Assembly (NCBI GenBank): GCA_963970005.1
Contig: CAXAMN010026495.1
Coordinates: 259,617 to 323,616, forward strand
Length of the DNA stretch: 64,000 bases
DNA from: Durusdinium trenchii
Taxonomy: Eukaryota; Sar; Dinophyceae; Suessiales; Symbiodiniaceae
Direction of reading: 5' to 3'
Shown here: positions 10,356-19,754 of the stretch, one piece after another
Position numbering within the stretch: the first letter of the stretch is position 1
How the letters are laid out: each line of letters begins with the position of its first letter
Program-made: the position numbers and the translations under genes
Notes under the pieces: generated by a model
Database searches by the model: none
Seen by the model: the letters and a program-made list of their open reading frames with translations, nothing else
What the model was told of the DNA's origin: nothing

Positions 10356-13300
10356 ATGGCCATGATGGTTCGCCGACGAAGACGGCAACCTGGCGATGAT
10401 GGAGAAGGAGAAGAAGCCGATCCAGAAGGCCTCCCACTACATGATCGGCAGCTGGAGGAAGAGCAGCTTGCTCTGGAGGATGGTGAAGATGTTGGGGGAG
10501 AGGAGACACTGGAAGGCCCGAAGGGACCGCCTACAACCTTGACGCCGATGACCCCACTCTTCACGCCGGAACAGCTGAAGGGACTTCATGAAGTGCAGAG
10601 CCAAGCTCCTCACCTATATGCTCAAGTTCCGAGGCAGAGCATCTGGCAGCCTGGTCTGGGGAACAGGTCGCCAGAGGAGGTGCAGAAAGAGAGACCCACG
10701 TTCCTGCCGAAAGAAGAAGGTTCAGTGGGAGTGCTTCCACAGACGAGCACGACGACGGGGACACCATCACCGGCACTGGTGGGCGACCATGTACCAGATG
10801 ACCAGCGACGTGGACGAACAAGAGAACCACGGGTACCTGAAGTACAAGAGCCTGAAAGTGACAGCGATGGGCGACAACCTCCCCAACCTAGAGAGCAATC
10901 GGTGGTTCAGATCCAAGGGAACGGGCCTGGAGGAAGAGGTCTACATGTTCCGAGAGGCTTTGGACAAACTGGCCCACCTGGGTACATCATGCCCCATGAA
11001 GAGAGGAGGGGACCTATGCCGCATCAAGGAGGATGGCAAGTTCAGCTGCATCCCTATGGCCCTGGTCCGCCGAATCCACAGGAGATGATGACCATGTTGG
11101 CGATGTTGAAACAGGAGAATCAACAACTGCAGATTCAGCAGGCAGAGCTCATGGACGCCATGAAGTACCAGACACCAAGCCTGGAAGCCAAAGTCCATGA
11201 TCTACAACGTGAGCTGGAGCAGCAGGCTTTCAGAACGCCAGAAAGCGATGAGCCTGTGAATCGTCAGCTGGAATTGACGGTCGACGAACCTCCGAGAGAG
11301 ACAGATTTGGAGGTGGAAAGACGCCGGCTGTACGAGTTGACTCCCATGCAACAGTTCGAGCAACTCCAATCCTTGATGGGGACGGTCACTCCGGCGCCAG
11401 CAAAGCGAGGTGGTCGGGGGCAAGGACAGCGAGAGAGGTCGAGATCTCAGGGTCCGAGAACTGCACGTCAGGGAGGAGGTCAACCTGAGGGCTTGGTGGC
11501 ATCTCGGGCGAAGGGCTTCGAACCGGAGGGGAGACAAGGGACCGGGAAAGGCGTGGGCCAGCCAAAGAAGAAAACCACAGCCGAGCAGCCTGGTCGATCG
11601 TCAACTGCAAATGTTCGTGAGGAACAATCAAGGGAGCGCGGTGGTGGCATGGCCGATGCGATGTCTATGCTGATCACCTACCTGGTCGACAAGGACAAGA
11701 AGCAAGAGGGACCGGAATCGGTCAAGCCAGGCACGGCTACACTCCCGATCCTGGCAGAGCCATCCGATACGGCTCCCATCGACCTCGCTGACTGGCTCAC
11801 TATGGTGGAACCGGCAATGACAGACCTGAGCGACTCGTCAGGCGAGTGGTGGGAGTTGGTGGTGAGCGAAGCAAGGGCCTGGTACAAGCAGTACATCAAG
11901 CTTCGCCCAATTCAGCGGGCATCATCCAAGATCGAGCCGTCTGCTGAGTTGCAAAAGCCGAAGTGGGCCCGAGTGGAAAAGAGGGCCATCAGCATGCTGC
12001 TTTCTTCAGTTCCCACGACAGTGAAGGAGGAACTGGTAGCAACGAGGACTTTGTCACCGCTGGGGCTGGTGAACAAACTCATGGTCCTCTATCAACCAGG
12101 GGGTGCTCATGAACGCACCATCATCCTGCGGCAACTTGAAGATCCGCCAGAAGCAGGGTCGCCAAGCGAAGCCTGCATGGGACTCCGACGCTGGATGCGC
12201 TGGCTCAGGAGGGCCACCGACATTGGCCTGAATCTCCCTGATGCGATCATCCTCATGAAGGGCATCAACAAACTTAGCAAGCGGATCCTCACTCAACAAC
12301 CGGATCTGCAATTCAGATGTGCCTTGGTCAAGAACACCTTGCAGCTTGATACCATCCCCAATGAGGAGACTGTTCGGACGTACGCTGAGCATTTACTCGC
12401 TGAACTTGAACAACTCATGCACCGAGTCCGACCGTCTTCGAGCACTACGAGGCCTGGAAATCAGGGAGGTGGACCATTGGCAGTAAAGGCACTTCAAGGG
12501 GAAGATCGAGAGAAGAAGGGGGACTCGCCAACGACATCTTCGAAGGGTCCTTGTCGATATTTCCTCACGGAGTCTGGATGTCGAAGAGGGCAGTCGTGCA
12601 AATGGGCACATCAACTGGAGACTGGCGACAAGCAGAACCAGGAGAGGAGGTGCTTCACGTGCGGGGCCACACAACACCTGGCTCGAGACTGTCCGAGGAA
12701 AGAGACGGCAAAGAAGGGAGAGGGACCTCCATCTGGCCAGAAACCGAAGATCCAGAAGCTGTTGGACAAAACCGGTGGCGGTGGAAATGGGACCTCGCGA
12801 AGTGAGTCGGGGGCTTCAATTTCGCCTCAAGCGGCATCCTCGCAGTCGGTGACTTCGGAGGCGGTGTCGGATACAGCGACAAGAACTGCAGACCCAATCA
12901 AGAATGTGCTTGATGAGGCCCACAAGTTGCTCAAGGGCATGAACCTCGAAGAAGAAGGTCAAGATCGTGCAACGGACCTTGGTGCGACGTTGAAGAAGCT
13001 GAATCGAGCATGGGAAAAAGGTGGCCCAGAGCTGCGGGCAGTCAAGATAGCTCGAGTCCAACAAGGTAGAGAAGGACTTCTGGATTCTGGGGCAACGCAC
13101 GCTCTGAGGCCCAAGCTTCGAGGAGAAGATCTTCAGAGATATCGCCAAGTGAGGGTGACGTTGGCTGCTGGAGGAGCACAAGACATCCGAATGACAGAGG
13201 GGGAGACGTTGGTCCACAACAATGAGAATGTGGAGCCGATTGTACCGGCGGGAAGGCTGGTTCGCGATCTGGGATGTCGAATCGAATGGATGGGGGAAGC

Positions 13301-16300
13301 GTGCACCTTGGAGCATCCGGTCAAGGGCAACATTGACCTCAGGGTTGAAGCGGGATGCCCTCAAATGGACCATGATGCGTTGGACCTCATCAGGGAGCTG
13401 GAGGAATCTCGGTCGAGGACGGCGTTGAGGCGCTACCGATTTGGGGAGACTCACAATGACGTCGATTGGCTGGACCGGGTGGTGGCAGATTGTCCGATTT
13501 TTGACAAGGTCCCGATCCGAATCAAGGATCGCCTGGTGGACACCCCAGCAAGGAATCTTGATGTCCTTGGAGTCAATCGACGCATCCGCAAGCGCTGGAG
13601 AAATGAGGGTGTGGTGGTTCATCTCTACGCTGGGAAGAACGAGGGCTACGATCTCACAAGGGCTCTCAAGGAGGCTGGCGGAAACACTACGAGATTGTTG
13701 GAGGTGGATATCCTTCGAACCCAAAGTCATGACATGTCGAAGGACGATGCGATGTATGCAGCGTTGCTACGGATTGCTATGTTGGGCTGGATTGATGCGG
13801 TGATCGGTGGACCTAACTGCAGGACCCGCAGTGAGCTACGTCACCATCCAGTCACGGGAATGCCAGGGCCATCGAGATCGTTGGGAAGACCCTGGGGCTT
13901 GGACGAGTTGGATGAAGTGGAGAGGGCAAAGTGCCATTTGGACGATGTGCTGCTGTTGCGCATGGTGACGCTCTATGTGGTGGCCAAGCTGGGTCGAGAT
14001 GCACGATTGTCCCAGGAGAAGAATTCCGCGCTGCTGCCGACGGTCAGGTTCTTGATGGAGCAGCCTGCAGCGCCTCAGCACATGCCGGAAGTGGCATCCT
14101 TCTGGAGAACTGAAGAGTGGAGGATAATGAAGGAGCACCTCAACTTGGACATGGTGACCTTCAACCAGGGTGCCTATGGTGGTATGGCGGTGAAACCTAC
14201 CTCACTGGCATTGAACATGGAGTTCATGGTTCCCGAGGATCGGGGCCCACCCAAGGCCTTCCTGAAGACCAAGCATGAGGCGTCGAGCTCAGAGCTGGCG
14301 AGATGGGCCCCAGGAATGATGCGAGAGATCGCAAGAAGCATCACAGTCAACATCCAGAAGAGGCGGGCGACGATGAAGGCTTTGTCTTGGCAGGAACACC
14401 TGGCGCAGGGACATGTGCCGTTCCGCAGAGACTCCGCTCTCTGTCAGAGAGCAGCTGCAAGGGATCGACCACATCGAGCTCAAGGGATAGCAGCTCCGTG
14501 CGTGCTGTCGCTGGATCTGACAGGACCATTTGTGCTTGGCCATGACATTGACGGCGACCTCAAGAAGTACCTCCTGGTTGGAGCATACACGTGGCCGGTC
14601 ATGGAGGAGGCACCATGGGACGAGGTCGAACAGCTCGAGGTGATCCCAGACAAAGACTGGCCTACACTCGAAGAAGAAGAGGCTCTTAGGGAGGTGGAAT
14701 ATGACCTGGCTCAAGATCTGGAAGCTCATGGGGAGGAGATGTCCTATAGACCTACGTCTGATGAGGGCGAAGATCTGGAGATGGGTGAGCCGGAGGAGGA
14801 TGAAGGGCTACCTGATCCAGGACCCCGTGAACCCGAACCACCGTCGGTGCCACTCCCAAAGACTCCGGAGGAAGTCGAAGAGCACCAGAAGGCCTACGAG
14901 ATGATCACGATGTCTATCTGCCTACCACTAGCCTCGAAGAGCGCAGCGGAAGTCCTTGCTGGAACACAAGAACTGTTTGGGATGCTGAGACGCCATGGCT
15001 ACCCTGTGGCTAGGATTCACACCGATGCTGGCCGGGAGTTTGACAACAACCCGTTCAAGAAGTGGTGCTTGGAGAGGGGGCTGGCAAGAACCTTCAGTCC
15101 TCCAGATGAACATCAATCCAACGGTCGTGCGGAGGCCATGATCGCGTCGATCAAGCAAAGGGTCCGTCGACTTCTACATGCTTCGGGCATGCCCACGAAG
15201 TGGTGGCCGGCAGCGGCGAGACATGTCACGGAGCTGGAAAGAAGGAGAAGGGAGAACATTAAGGAGACGCTACCACGCTTTGGGCAGCTCATCACGGTGA
15301 GAAAGCGAGCTTGGGAGCGAGGAGGACCTTTTGAAGCGACATCCGAGATGGTGACCTACCTGACCCCTACACCACAAGTGTCCAAAGGGCACGCGGTTCT
15401 CACGGACAAGGAGAAGGTCAAGGTGGTGAGCTACTTGATAAAGGATGTCAAAGAGCCTAAGCCTGATGAACGAGACTTGGTCATGGAGGAGGTCCATATC
15501 CAAGACGATCCTGTACGGCTTCGCTGGAGGTTGAGAGAAAAGACACCACTGGCATGCATACAGGGAGAAGAAGACCTACGGAGGGAGGAGGATCGTCGAA
15601 TGCTCTCTCAGGCCGTCTATGAGGAGGAGGGTCACCTGTTAGGATCTGCTCCAAGAGAAGTTCCTCCGTTGAGCCGAGGCCTGGTTGCTCTACGACAAGA
15701 ACAGGTGGCATCAACCCAACGACTCTTGGAAGACGAGATTCTCCAAACCCGGATCGTACCAAATGATGAGGTATACAAAGACCGGAACCTTTGGCTGGAA
15801 GCCATTACGAAAGAGATCCAGTCCTTGGAGGGCAAGAAGGCGATCCGGCGATTGACTCCCGCAGAAGTGGCCTATTACCAGAGAGAGCATGGAGACAAGG
15901 TGGAGGTGGTTCCAGGGAAGGCCATCCATGCGGTGAAGGCCCCTGACGGACGAAGGAAATGCCGCTTGGTGGTGTGCGGGAACTACCTGAAGGGAGCTGG
16001 AAGAGGCCCTGGAGACCGTTCGGAAGCAGCTCAGCTCTATGCAGGTGGGGCCGACACTACATGCTTGAGGACCTCCTTGGCACTGGCTGCTACGAGAGGC
16101 TGGCAGGCAGCTAGCCTGGACATCAAGACTGCCTTCTTGAACGCACCTCTACGAACACTTCAGGAGAGCAGCCGAAAGAAGAACCTCGCCTTGGAAGACG
16201 CTCATGGACGACTTCAAGAGGATCAAGAAGAAGATGGAGGAGGTCACGAAGGTCGAGAAGGGGCAATCACGGAAGAGCGGCAGGAGGAGGACCTCACGAA

Positions 16301-18401
16301 GAGGAAGCGCCTGGTGCTCATGCTCCCCCCAAAGATCCTCGTTCGACTGGGATTGGTAAAGGAGGGGGAAATGTGGCTGGTGGAAAAGGCTCTGTATGGC
16401 CTACGTGAGTCTCCAAAGCTTTGGGGGGACTACAGGGACATCGAGATCAGCCAGATGTCCTTTCAGGCGATCTCCGTCACCTATGAGTACCAACAGAGCT
16501 TCGCGGAGGAGAACTTGTGGTTGGTGCGTCGGAAAGATGCCGGAGATGGAGACCAGGTTGAGGGACTCGCCTTGGTGTACGTGGATGATGTGATGCTCTT
16601 CCGCACCGAAGAGATTGTGAGGGCAGGGCTCCAGAGCTTTCGAAGGACCTGGGAGACGTCCGAACCTACGTGGGTGGGAGATCGTGAACCAGTTCGGTAC
16701 TGTGGAATGGAGTTGAGCCGAACTGAACAAGGAGACTTCTTTGCCAATCAATGTTCCTACTTGAGGGAAGTGGTTCGGCGACATGGCATGGAGGACCTTT
16801 GCAGCGCTCAGATGATGAAGGAATCCCAGGAACCCGAAGATGAGTTGGATCGCACGCCCTTGCAGATCCGAGAGGCACAACAACTCGGAGGAGAACTTTT
16901 GTGGCTGGCGACGAAGACGAGGCCGGACATTGCCTACACGGTCAGCCGGATTTGCTCAGCGACGAGCCGGGCTCCGAAATGGGCGGTCCAAACCGCATAC
17001 CAGCTGATCAGGCACTTGAATGCCACGCAGGGCCTGGGCTTGTGGTACCGAAGAGACGCCAACTTCATCCTGGAGTCAGTGAGTGATGCCTCCTTCGCTC
17101 CAGGAGGTGCTCATAGCCATGGCTGTGTGATCACGACGGTGGCCGGAGCACCGGTGGCATGGAAGAGCTGCAAGCAGCCGTTCCCCGCCCTTTCAACCGC
17201 GGAGGCCGAACTCATAGAGGTCATCGAAGCTGTGGTTGTGGGAGACAGCGTCGCATGTCTGGTTGATGAGATGGCGAAGGACGTCCCGAAGTTCCTCAAG
17301 TGCGACAACACAGCTGCAGTTTCAATAGCAAGTTGTGCAACTGGAGCGTGGCGTACAAGACACTTGAAGGTCCGGGCCGCCCACCTCAAATGGAGGATCC
17401 AGTCTGGTCAATGGGAGTTGAAGTACCAGCCTGGAAGAGAGCTCATCGCGGACATCGGCACAAAGGCGTTGCCAGTGGCTCGGATAAATGAGCTGAGACA
17501 GCGGATGGGGATGTCATGGCAGCCTGACTCAGTTGACGAGGTGCATGAGGAGGACAAGGGCATTGTCGCCCCTCGTGCCATGAAATTGGTCGCGAAGTAC
17601 CACTTGGAAAAGGCCATGAGGCTTGTCGTGGTGCTGTCGGCCCTCAAAGAAGTGCATGGAGCTATGGCGGAGAATGTCCCCAAGAATGTCGATGAGAATG
17701 TGGAGGGTGACCAGATCTTGTACCTCCTCAGCGTCATGATGATGTTGCTGGGAATGGTGCTCATGAAGGTCATTCAAAGATGCCGCTTGCATTGGAACCG
17801 GGTGGAGGACGATCCGGCGACGCGTAGAGTGAGGGTCTCTCGCTTGGCTGGTCAATCTTCTTCCGGGACAAGGACTTCTACCAGACCTCAAGGAGGAGGA
17901 GGTCGCGAACCACGTCAACGCGATGGAGAATGGCAGCAAATGAACCATGGAGGGCAGAGCGCTTCATCCTCATCACCAAGAAGTACCAGGGTGAGTGGAG
18001 GTGTTGAAGATGAGCACCAGGGGAGAGCGGATCCTACGCCGAATGAGCCACAGGAGGAACCGCCGAATCAAGCTGACCTACCTGGAGGGCATCATCTGCA
18101 GATCACCCTGACTGGGAGGAGGAGGCGATTCCCCAATGAGCCAACGTGGAAGATCTGGTTCGCGGAGTCCAGCAAGTGCTTCCATAGACAGCAGAGCTGC
18201 AGGGGATTGAGGAAGGCCAACCGAGTTCATGAACAGCCGGTGTGTGGAGCCTGTCAAAGGGCCACCAGAGGCCAGAGAAGTCTTCGAGAGACGAGCTTCA
18301 TCTATGAGGACCAGCTCGGCAACTTCCACACCGATGCTCGGTGCAATGCGGTCACGGGACCGATGACTGAGATCCGACAGTGCAAAGTCTGCGGATCCTG
18401 A
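10356..18401 (+). CDS. Copia gag-pol polyprotein with methyltransferase-like domain (2681 aa)
   Basis: One intact ORF encodes the whole element; the ATG sits in GCCATGG, 79 bases after the LTR. Seen in order: Gln/Pro-rich gag; CCCH finger C733-x8-C742-x5-C748-x3-H752; CCHC knuckle C766/C769/H774/C779; protease D910-S-G-A-T; C5-methyltransferase-like domain (about 1080-1300); integrase with HHCC-like H1348, H1353 and C1363 (Ser at 1360 where the first Cys is expected) and D1387, D1557, E1593 (D-x35-E); reverse transcriptase with D1922 and YVDD (D2077, D2078); RNase H with D2244, E2283 or E2285, D2317, D2366. After RNase H comes a membrane-like helix (about 2453-2474) and two H-x4-C-x12/14-C-x2-C knuckles. 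An acidic stretch (about 1416-1515) splits the integrase core between its first two catalytic Asp residues. All catalytic residues look intact, so it may be active. Expression by proteolytic processing is inferred from the family. Confidence 0.95.
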   Translation: MAMMVRRRRRQPGDDGEGEEADPEGLPLHDRQLEEEQLALEDGEDVGGEETLEGPKGPPTTLTPMTPLFTPEQLKGLHEVQSQAPHLYAQVPRQSIWQPGLGNRSPEEVQKERPTFLPKEEGSVGVLPQTSTTTGTPSPALVGDHVPDDQRRGRTREPRVPEVQEPESDSDGRQPPQPREQSVVQIQGNGPGGRGLHVPRGFGQTGPPGYIMPHEERRGPMPHQGGWQVQLHPYGPGPPNPQEMMTMLAMLKQENQQLQIQQAELMDAMKYQTPSLEAKVHDLQRELEQQAFRTPESDEPVNRQLELTVDEPPRETDLEVERRRLYELTPMQQFEQLQSLMGTVTPAPAKRGGRGQGQRERSRSQGPRTARQGGGQPEGLVASRAKGFEPEGRQGTGKGVGQPKKKTTAEQPGRSSTANVREEQSRERGGGMADAMSMLITYLVDKDKKQEGPESVKPGTATLPILAEPSDTAPIDLADWLTMVEPAMTDLSDSSGEWWELVVSEARAWYKQYIKLRPIQRASSKIEPSAELQKPKWARVEKRAISMLLSSVPTTVKEELVATRTLSPLGLVNKLMVLYQPGGAHERTIILRQLEDPPEAGSPSEACMGLRRWMRWLRRATDIGLNLPDAIILMKGINKLSKRILTQQPDLQFRCALVKNTLQLDTIPNEETVRTYAEHLLAELEQLMHRVRPSSSTTRPGNQGGGPLAVKALQGEDREKKGDSPTTSSKGPCRYFLTESGCRRGQSCKWAHQLETGDKQNQERRCFTCGATQHLARDCPRKETAKKGEGPPSGQKPKIQKLLDKTGGGGNGTSRSESGASISPQAASSQSVTSEAVSDTATRTADPIKNVLDEAHKLLKGMNLEEEGQDRATDLGATLKKLNRAWEKGGPELRAVKIARVQQGREGLLDSGATHALRPKLRGEDLQRYRQVRVTLAAGGAQDIRMTEGETLVHNNENVEPIVPAGRLVRDLGCRIEWMGEACTLEHPVKGNIDLRVEAGCPQMDHDALDLIRELEESRSRTALRRYRFGETHNDVDWLDRVVADCPIFDKVPIRIKDRLVDTPARNLDVLGVNRRIRKRWRNEGVVVHLYAGKNEGYDLTRALKEAGGNTTRLLEVDILRTQSHDMSKDDAMYAALLRIAMLGWIDAVIGGPNCRTRSELRHHPVTGMPGPSRSLGRPWGLDELDEVERAKCHLDDVLLLRMVTLYVVAKLGRDARLSQEKNSALLPTVRFLMEQPAAPQHMPEVASFWRTEEWRIMKEHLNLDMVTFNQGAYGGMAVKPTSLALNMEFMVPEDRGPPKAFLKTKHEASSSELARWAPGMMREIARSITVNIQKRRATMKALSWQEHLAQGHVPFRRDSALCQRAAARDRPHRAQGIAAPCVLSLDLTGPFVLGHDIDGDLKKYLLVGAYTWPVMEEAPWDEVEQLEVIPDKDWPTLEEEEALREVEYDLAQDLEAHGEEMSYRPTSDEGEDLEMGEPEEDEGLPDPGPREPEPPSVPLPKTPEEVEEHQKAYEMITMSICLPLASKSAAEVLAGTQELFGMLRRHGYPVARIHTDAGREFDNNPFKKWCLERGLARTFSPPDEHQSNGRAEAMIASIKQRVRRLLHASGMPTKWWPAAARHVTELERRRRENIKETLPRFGQLITVRKRAWERGGPFEATSEMVTYLTPTPQVSKGHAVLTDKEKVKVVSYLIKDVKEPKPDERDLVMEEVHIQDDPVRLRWRLREKTPLACIQGEEDLRREEDRRMLSQAVYEEEGHLLGSAPREVPPLSRGLVALRQEQVASTQRLLEDEILQTRIVPNDEVYKDRNLWLEAITKEIQSLEGKKAIRRLTPAEVAYYQREHGDKVEVVPGKAIHAVKAPDGRRKCRLVVCGNYLKGAGRGPGDRSEAAQLYAGGADTTCLRTSLALAATRGWQAASLDIKTAFLNAPLRTLQESSRKKNLALEDAHGRLQEDQEEDGGGHEGREGAITEERQEEDLTKRKRLVLMLPPKILVRLGLVKEGEMWLVEKALYGLRESPKLWGDYRDIEISQMSFQAISVTYEYQQSFAEENLWLVRRKDAGDGDQVEGLALVYVDDVMLFRTEEIVRAGLQSFRRTWETSEPTWVGDREPVRYCGMELSRTEQGDFFANQCSYLREVVRRHGMEDLCSAQMMKESQEPEDELDRTPLQIREAQQLGGELLWLATKTRPDIAYTVSRICSATSRAPKWAVQTAYQLIRHLNATQGLGLWYRRDANFILESVSDASFAPGGAHSHGCVITTVAGAPVAWKSCKQPFPALSTAEAELIEVIEAVVVGDSVACLVDEMAKDVPKFLKCDNTAAVSIASCATGAWRTRHLKVRAAHLKWRIQSGQWELKYQPGRELIADIGTKALPVARINELRQRMGMSWQPDSVDEVHEEDKGIVAPRAMKLVAKYHLEKAMRLVVVLSALKEVHGAMAENVPKNVDENVEGDQILYLLSVMMMLLGMVLMKVIQRCRLHWNRVEDDPATRRVRVSRLAGQSSSGTRTSTRPQGGGGREPRQRDGEWQQMNHGGQSASSSSPRSTRVSGGVEDEHQGRADPTPNEPQEEPPNQADLPGGHHLQITLTGRRRRFPNEPTWKIWFAESSKCFHRQQSCRGLRKANRVHEQPVCGACQRATRGQRSLRETSFIYEDQLGNFHTDARCNAVTGPMTEIRQCKVCGS
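13593..14255 (+). other. C5-DNA-methyltransferase-like domain inside copia polyprotein
   Basis: Residues about 1080-1300, between protease and integrase. Motif I-like VVVHLYAGKNEGYDL (1086-1100), acidic EVDI (D1118), then GWIDAVIGGPNC (1144-1155), matching motif IV (GGPPC type) with a candidate catalytic C1155, then RTRS. Further on is MEQP (1234-1237) where C5 enzymes have ENV/ENP, and a Q-x2-YGG then KPTSL-x3-N stretch (about 1271-1287) like motif VIII. The order and spacing fit a small class I methyltransferase of the C5 type. The target-recognition region is short or absent. C5 methyltransferases in dinoflagellate retrotransposons have been reported; whether this is the same family I cannot tell. 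Activity is unproven: Asn replaces the Pro of PC, and Gln the Asn of EN. Confidence 0.65.
17700..18401 (+). other. Post-RNase H extension: membrane helix plus two HCCC knuckles
   Basis: After the RNase H end (D2366) the ORF runs on about 300 residues. One hydrophobic segment (LYLLSVMMMLLGMVLMKVI, about 2455-2473) is followed by a low-complexity, Ser/Arg/Pro-rich linker. Then come two similar Cys/His units: H2610-x4-C2615-x14-C2630-x2-C2633 and H2658-x4-C2663-x12-C2676-x2-C2679. Copia elements normally end soon after RNase H. The position is that of an env-like or accessory product, but no fusion or receptor-binding feature is visible. The older copia at 43.2-47.3 kb also has a hydrophobic segment at this place. 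Confidence 0.7.
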
Positions 18402-18463
18402 GGCGGCTTGAGCCTAGAGCTCGCTTTTTGGAAGTTGGTCTGCCGCCGAAAAGGGCAGCGACC

Positions 18464-18472
18464 AAGGAGGAG
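18464..18472 (+). promoter_or_regulatory. Polypurine tract
   Basis: AAGGAGGAG directly abuts the TG of the 3' LTR, the expected position for the plus-strand primer. Confidence 0.75.
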
Positions 18473-18604
18473 TGCACGTCCGCAAAGGATGACACGCACA
18501 AAACGAAGGGTGTACCAAAACGGACACTTGAAACAAACCCAACTGAGACGGTTGGAAGCCGCTTTTGCACAAGCCTGAAAAAGGTCTTCAGGCTGAAACC
18601 TTCA
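18473..18604 (+). repeat. 3' LTR of copia element
   Basis: 132 bp, TGCACGTCC...ACCTTCA, with no difference seen from the 5' LTR. It begins 71 bases after the gag-pol stop codon. Confidence 0.95.
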
Positions 18605-18609
18605 GTTTT
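18605..18609. repeat. 5-bp target-site duplication (right)
   Basis: GTTTT, identical to 10140-10144. The reconstructed empty site, CACGCATTGTTTT followed by AACATA, resembles sequence at 20260-20277. Confidence 0.9.
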
Positions 18610-18779
18610 AACATAGACTTAGTTACTAAGCACCGACAGAACTTGCACGCATGTCTTTCAACGCTCCCGGGTCGTTCGTCGTCGTCGACTGGAAAACATC
18701 TTCCTTAACACACAAAAGGTGTAACTGTTTGGTCCAAACTAAATCAAGGTGGACGAAAACAACTGCGGCTTAAAAACGA
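18610..18779. other. Flank of copia insertion, related to 20.27-20.32 kb
   Basis: Non-coding. The ACATAG start and the later phrase TCGACTGGAAAACATCTT (about 18687-18704) have counterparts at 20270-20277 and 20294-20311, so this flank and the 20.25-20.32 kb segment are diverged copies of one repeat, here with about 60 extra bases between. Confidence 0.5.
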
Positions 18780-18930
18780 GGGTGGGTGTTGCCAAAGTGT
18801 TCACCTGTCATCCAAAATGAATGCGGACGCTTCCAAATGATTAAATGTGGTTGGAGACGAAGGTGGCGCTGCCAAAGTGTGTAACTGTCGCCGAAAATGG
18901 AAGTGGGCGTCCCCAGAGTGTGTAGCTACT
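18780..18930. repeat. ~40-bp tandem array, inverted orientation, part 1
   Basis: Units such as GAAGGTGGCGCTGCCAAAGTG then TGTAACTGTCG are the reverse complement of those at 8871-9330. About three to four degenerate copies. Confidence 0.75.
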
Positions 18931-19754
18931 GTCTGATACCCGTTGAATAACGCCGAGAGGTCGAACTCAGGATTTTGTTTTATAAGGTCCTTCGGGACTG
19001 AGGGCATTTCTGTATTTTTAGTGTCCCAAGGTACGATGCAAAAAAGACACATGATTCTTATTGGCTTTATTAAATTCTGGGCCGGGGTGTTTCTAAAGTC
19101 CTGGGACTGAGGTTTGGACACGCTGATAAGACGCCATTATGATTCATAATGAAATCCTGTCATTGACCCTGACTAATGTTTTTCGATGCGAAGGAAACTC
19201 TATTTTTTCTCTTCCGATAATCTGGTGAGAATGAACCGTCTGTACTGGAAGAATCTCTCTCACTCTAATCGACCACAAATCACGATTATGCTGAAAATGC
19301 CGGCCTTCAATAAGTGTACAAACAGAACCCTTTCAGGAGCACCTTTCGACACTTATTTTGCCCTACAGTGGTGCTAGTTACGCCGGCTTTGTGGTTCGCA
19401 TTTCCAGCATTTGAAAAGCCTCAACAGTTTCGGGTCTACAGTGCTGGAAGGCACCGTGCTAGACCCTATGTCTGGCGGCCCTGCAGGCCCACCCATCCTA
19501 GACCTTTAGTAGTTGATCCTACCTTGACCCTCAAGGACCTGACCTCTAGAATCCTGTGTCTGACCATGTGGTCTTTTAAGTCAGTCATATATGTCATATC
19601 ATGATTTAACATACTGTTCTGAAATTCTGGACCAAGGGCTTTTGGTGAATTTCTGATATGTTTTCTCGTTATGAAGTCCTGGACGTACGTGATTTTTTTA
19701 AAAACATTCTAATATTTAGTGTGGCTGAGCTACCCGATTTTAGTATGGATTACC
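18931..19754. other. Non-coding stretch, no gene supported
   Basis: No recognisable gene. Short frames only; base composition falls towards AT near 19.6-19.75 kb. Confidence 0.5.

Larger units (their letters stand above)
10145..18604 (+). mobile_element. Complete, young Ty1/copia LTR retrotransposon
   Basis: An 8460-bp element with every expected part: 5-bp target duplication, 132-bp LTR (TG...CA), primer-binding site, one uninterrupted 2681-codon gag-pol ORF, purine tract and a second 132-bp LTR. I find no difference between the two LTRs, so insertion is recent on the scale at which 132 bp would collect a change. The domain order PR-IN-RT-RH defines Ty1/copia. Additions to the standard plan are a CCCH finger in gag, a C5-methyltransferase-like domain between PR and IN, an acidic insert in the integrase core, and a post-RNase H extension with a membrane segment and paired Cys/His knuckles. 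Confidence 0.95.

Noticed and set aside
12816..13730. 304-codon minus-strand frame opposite copia pol
   Set aside because: Antisense shadow of the intact polyprotein, caused by its codon bias; no domain.
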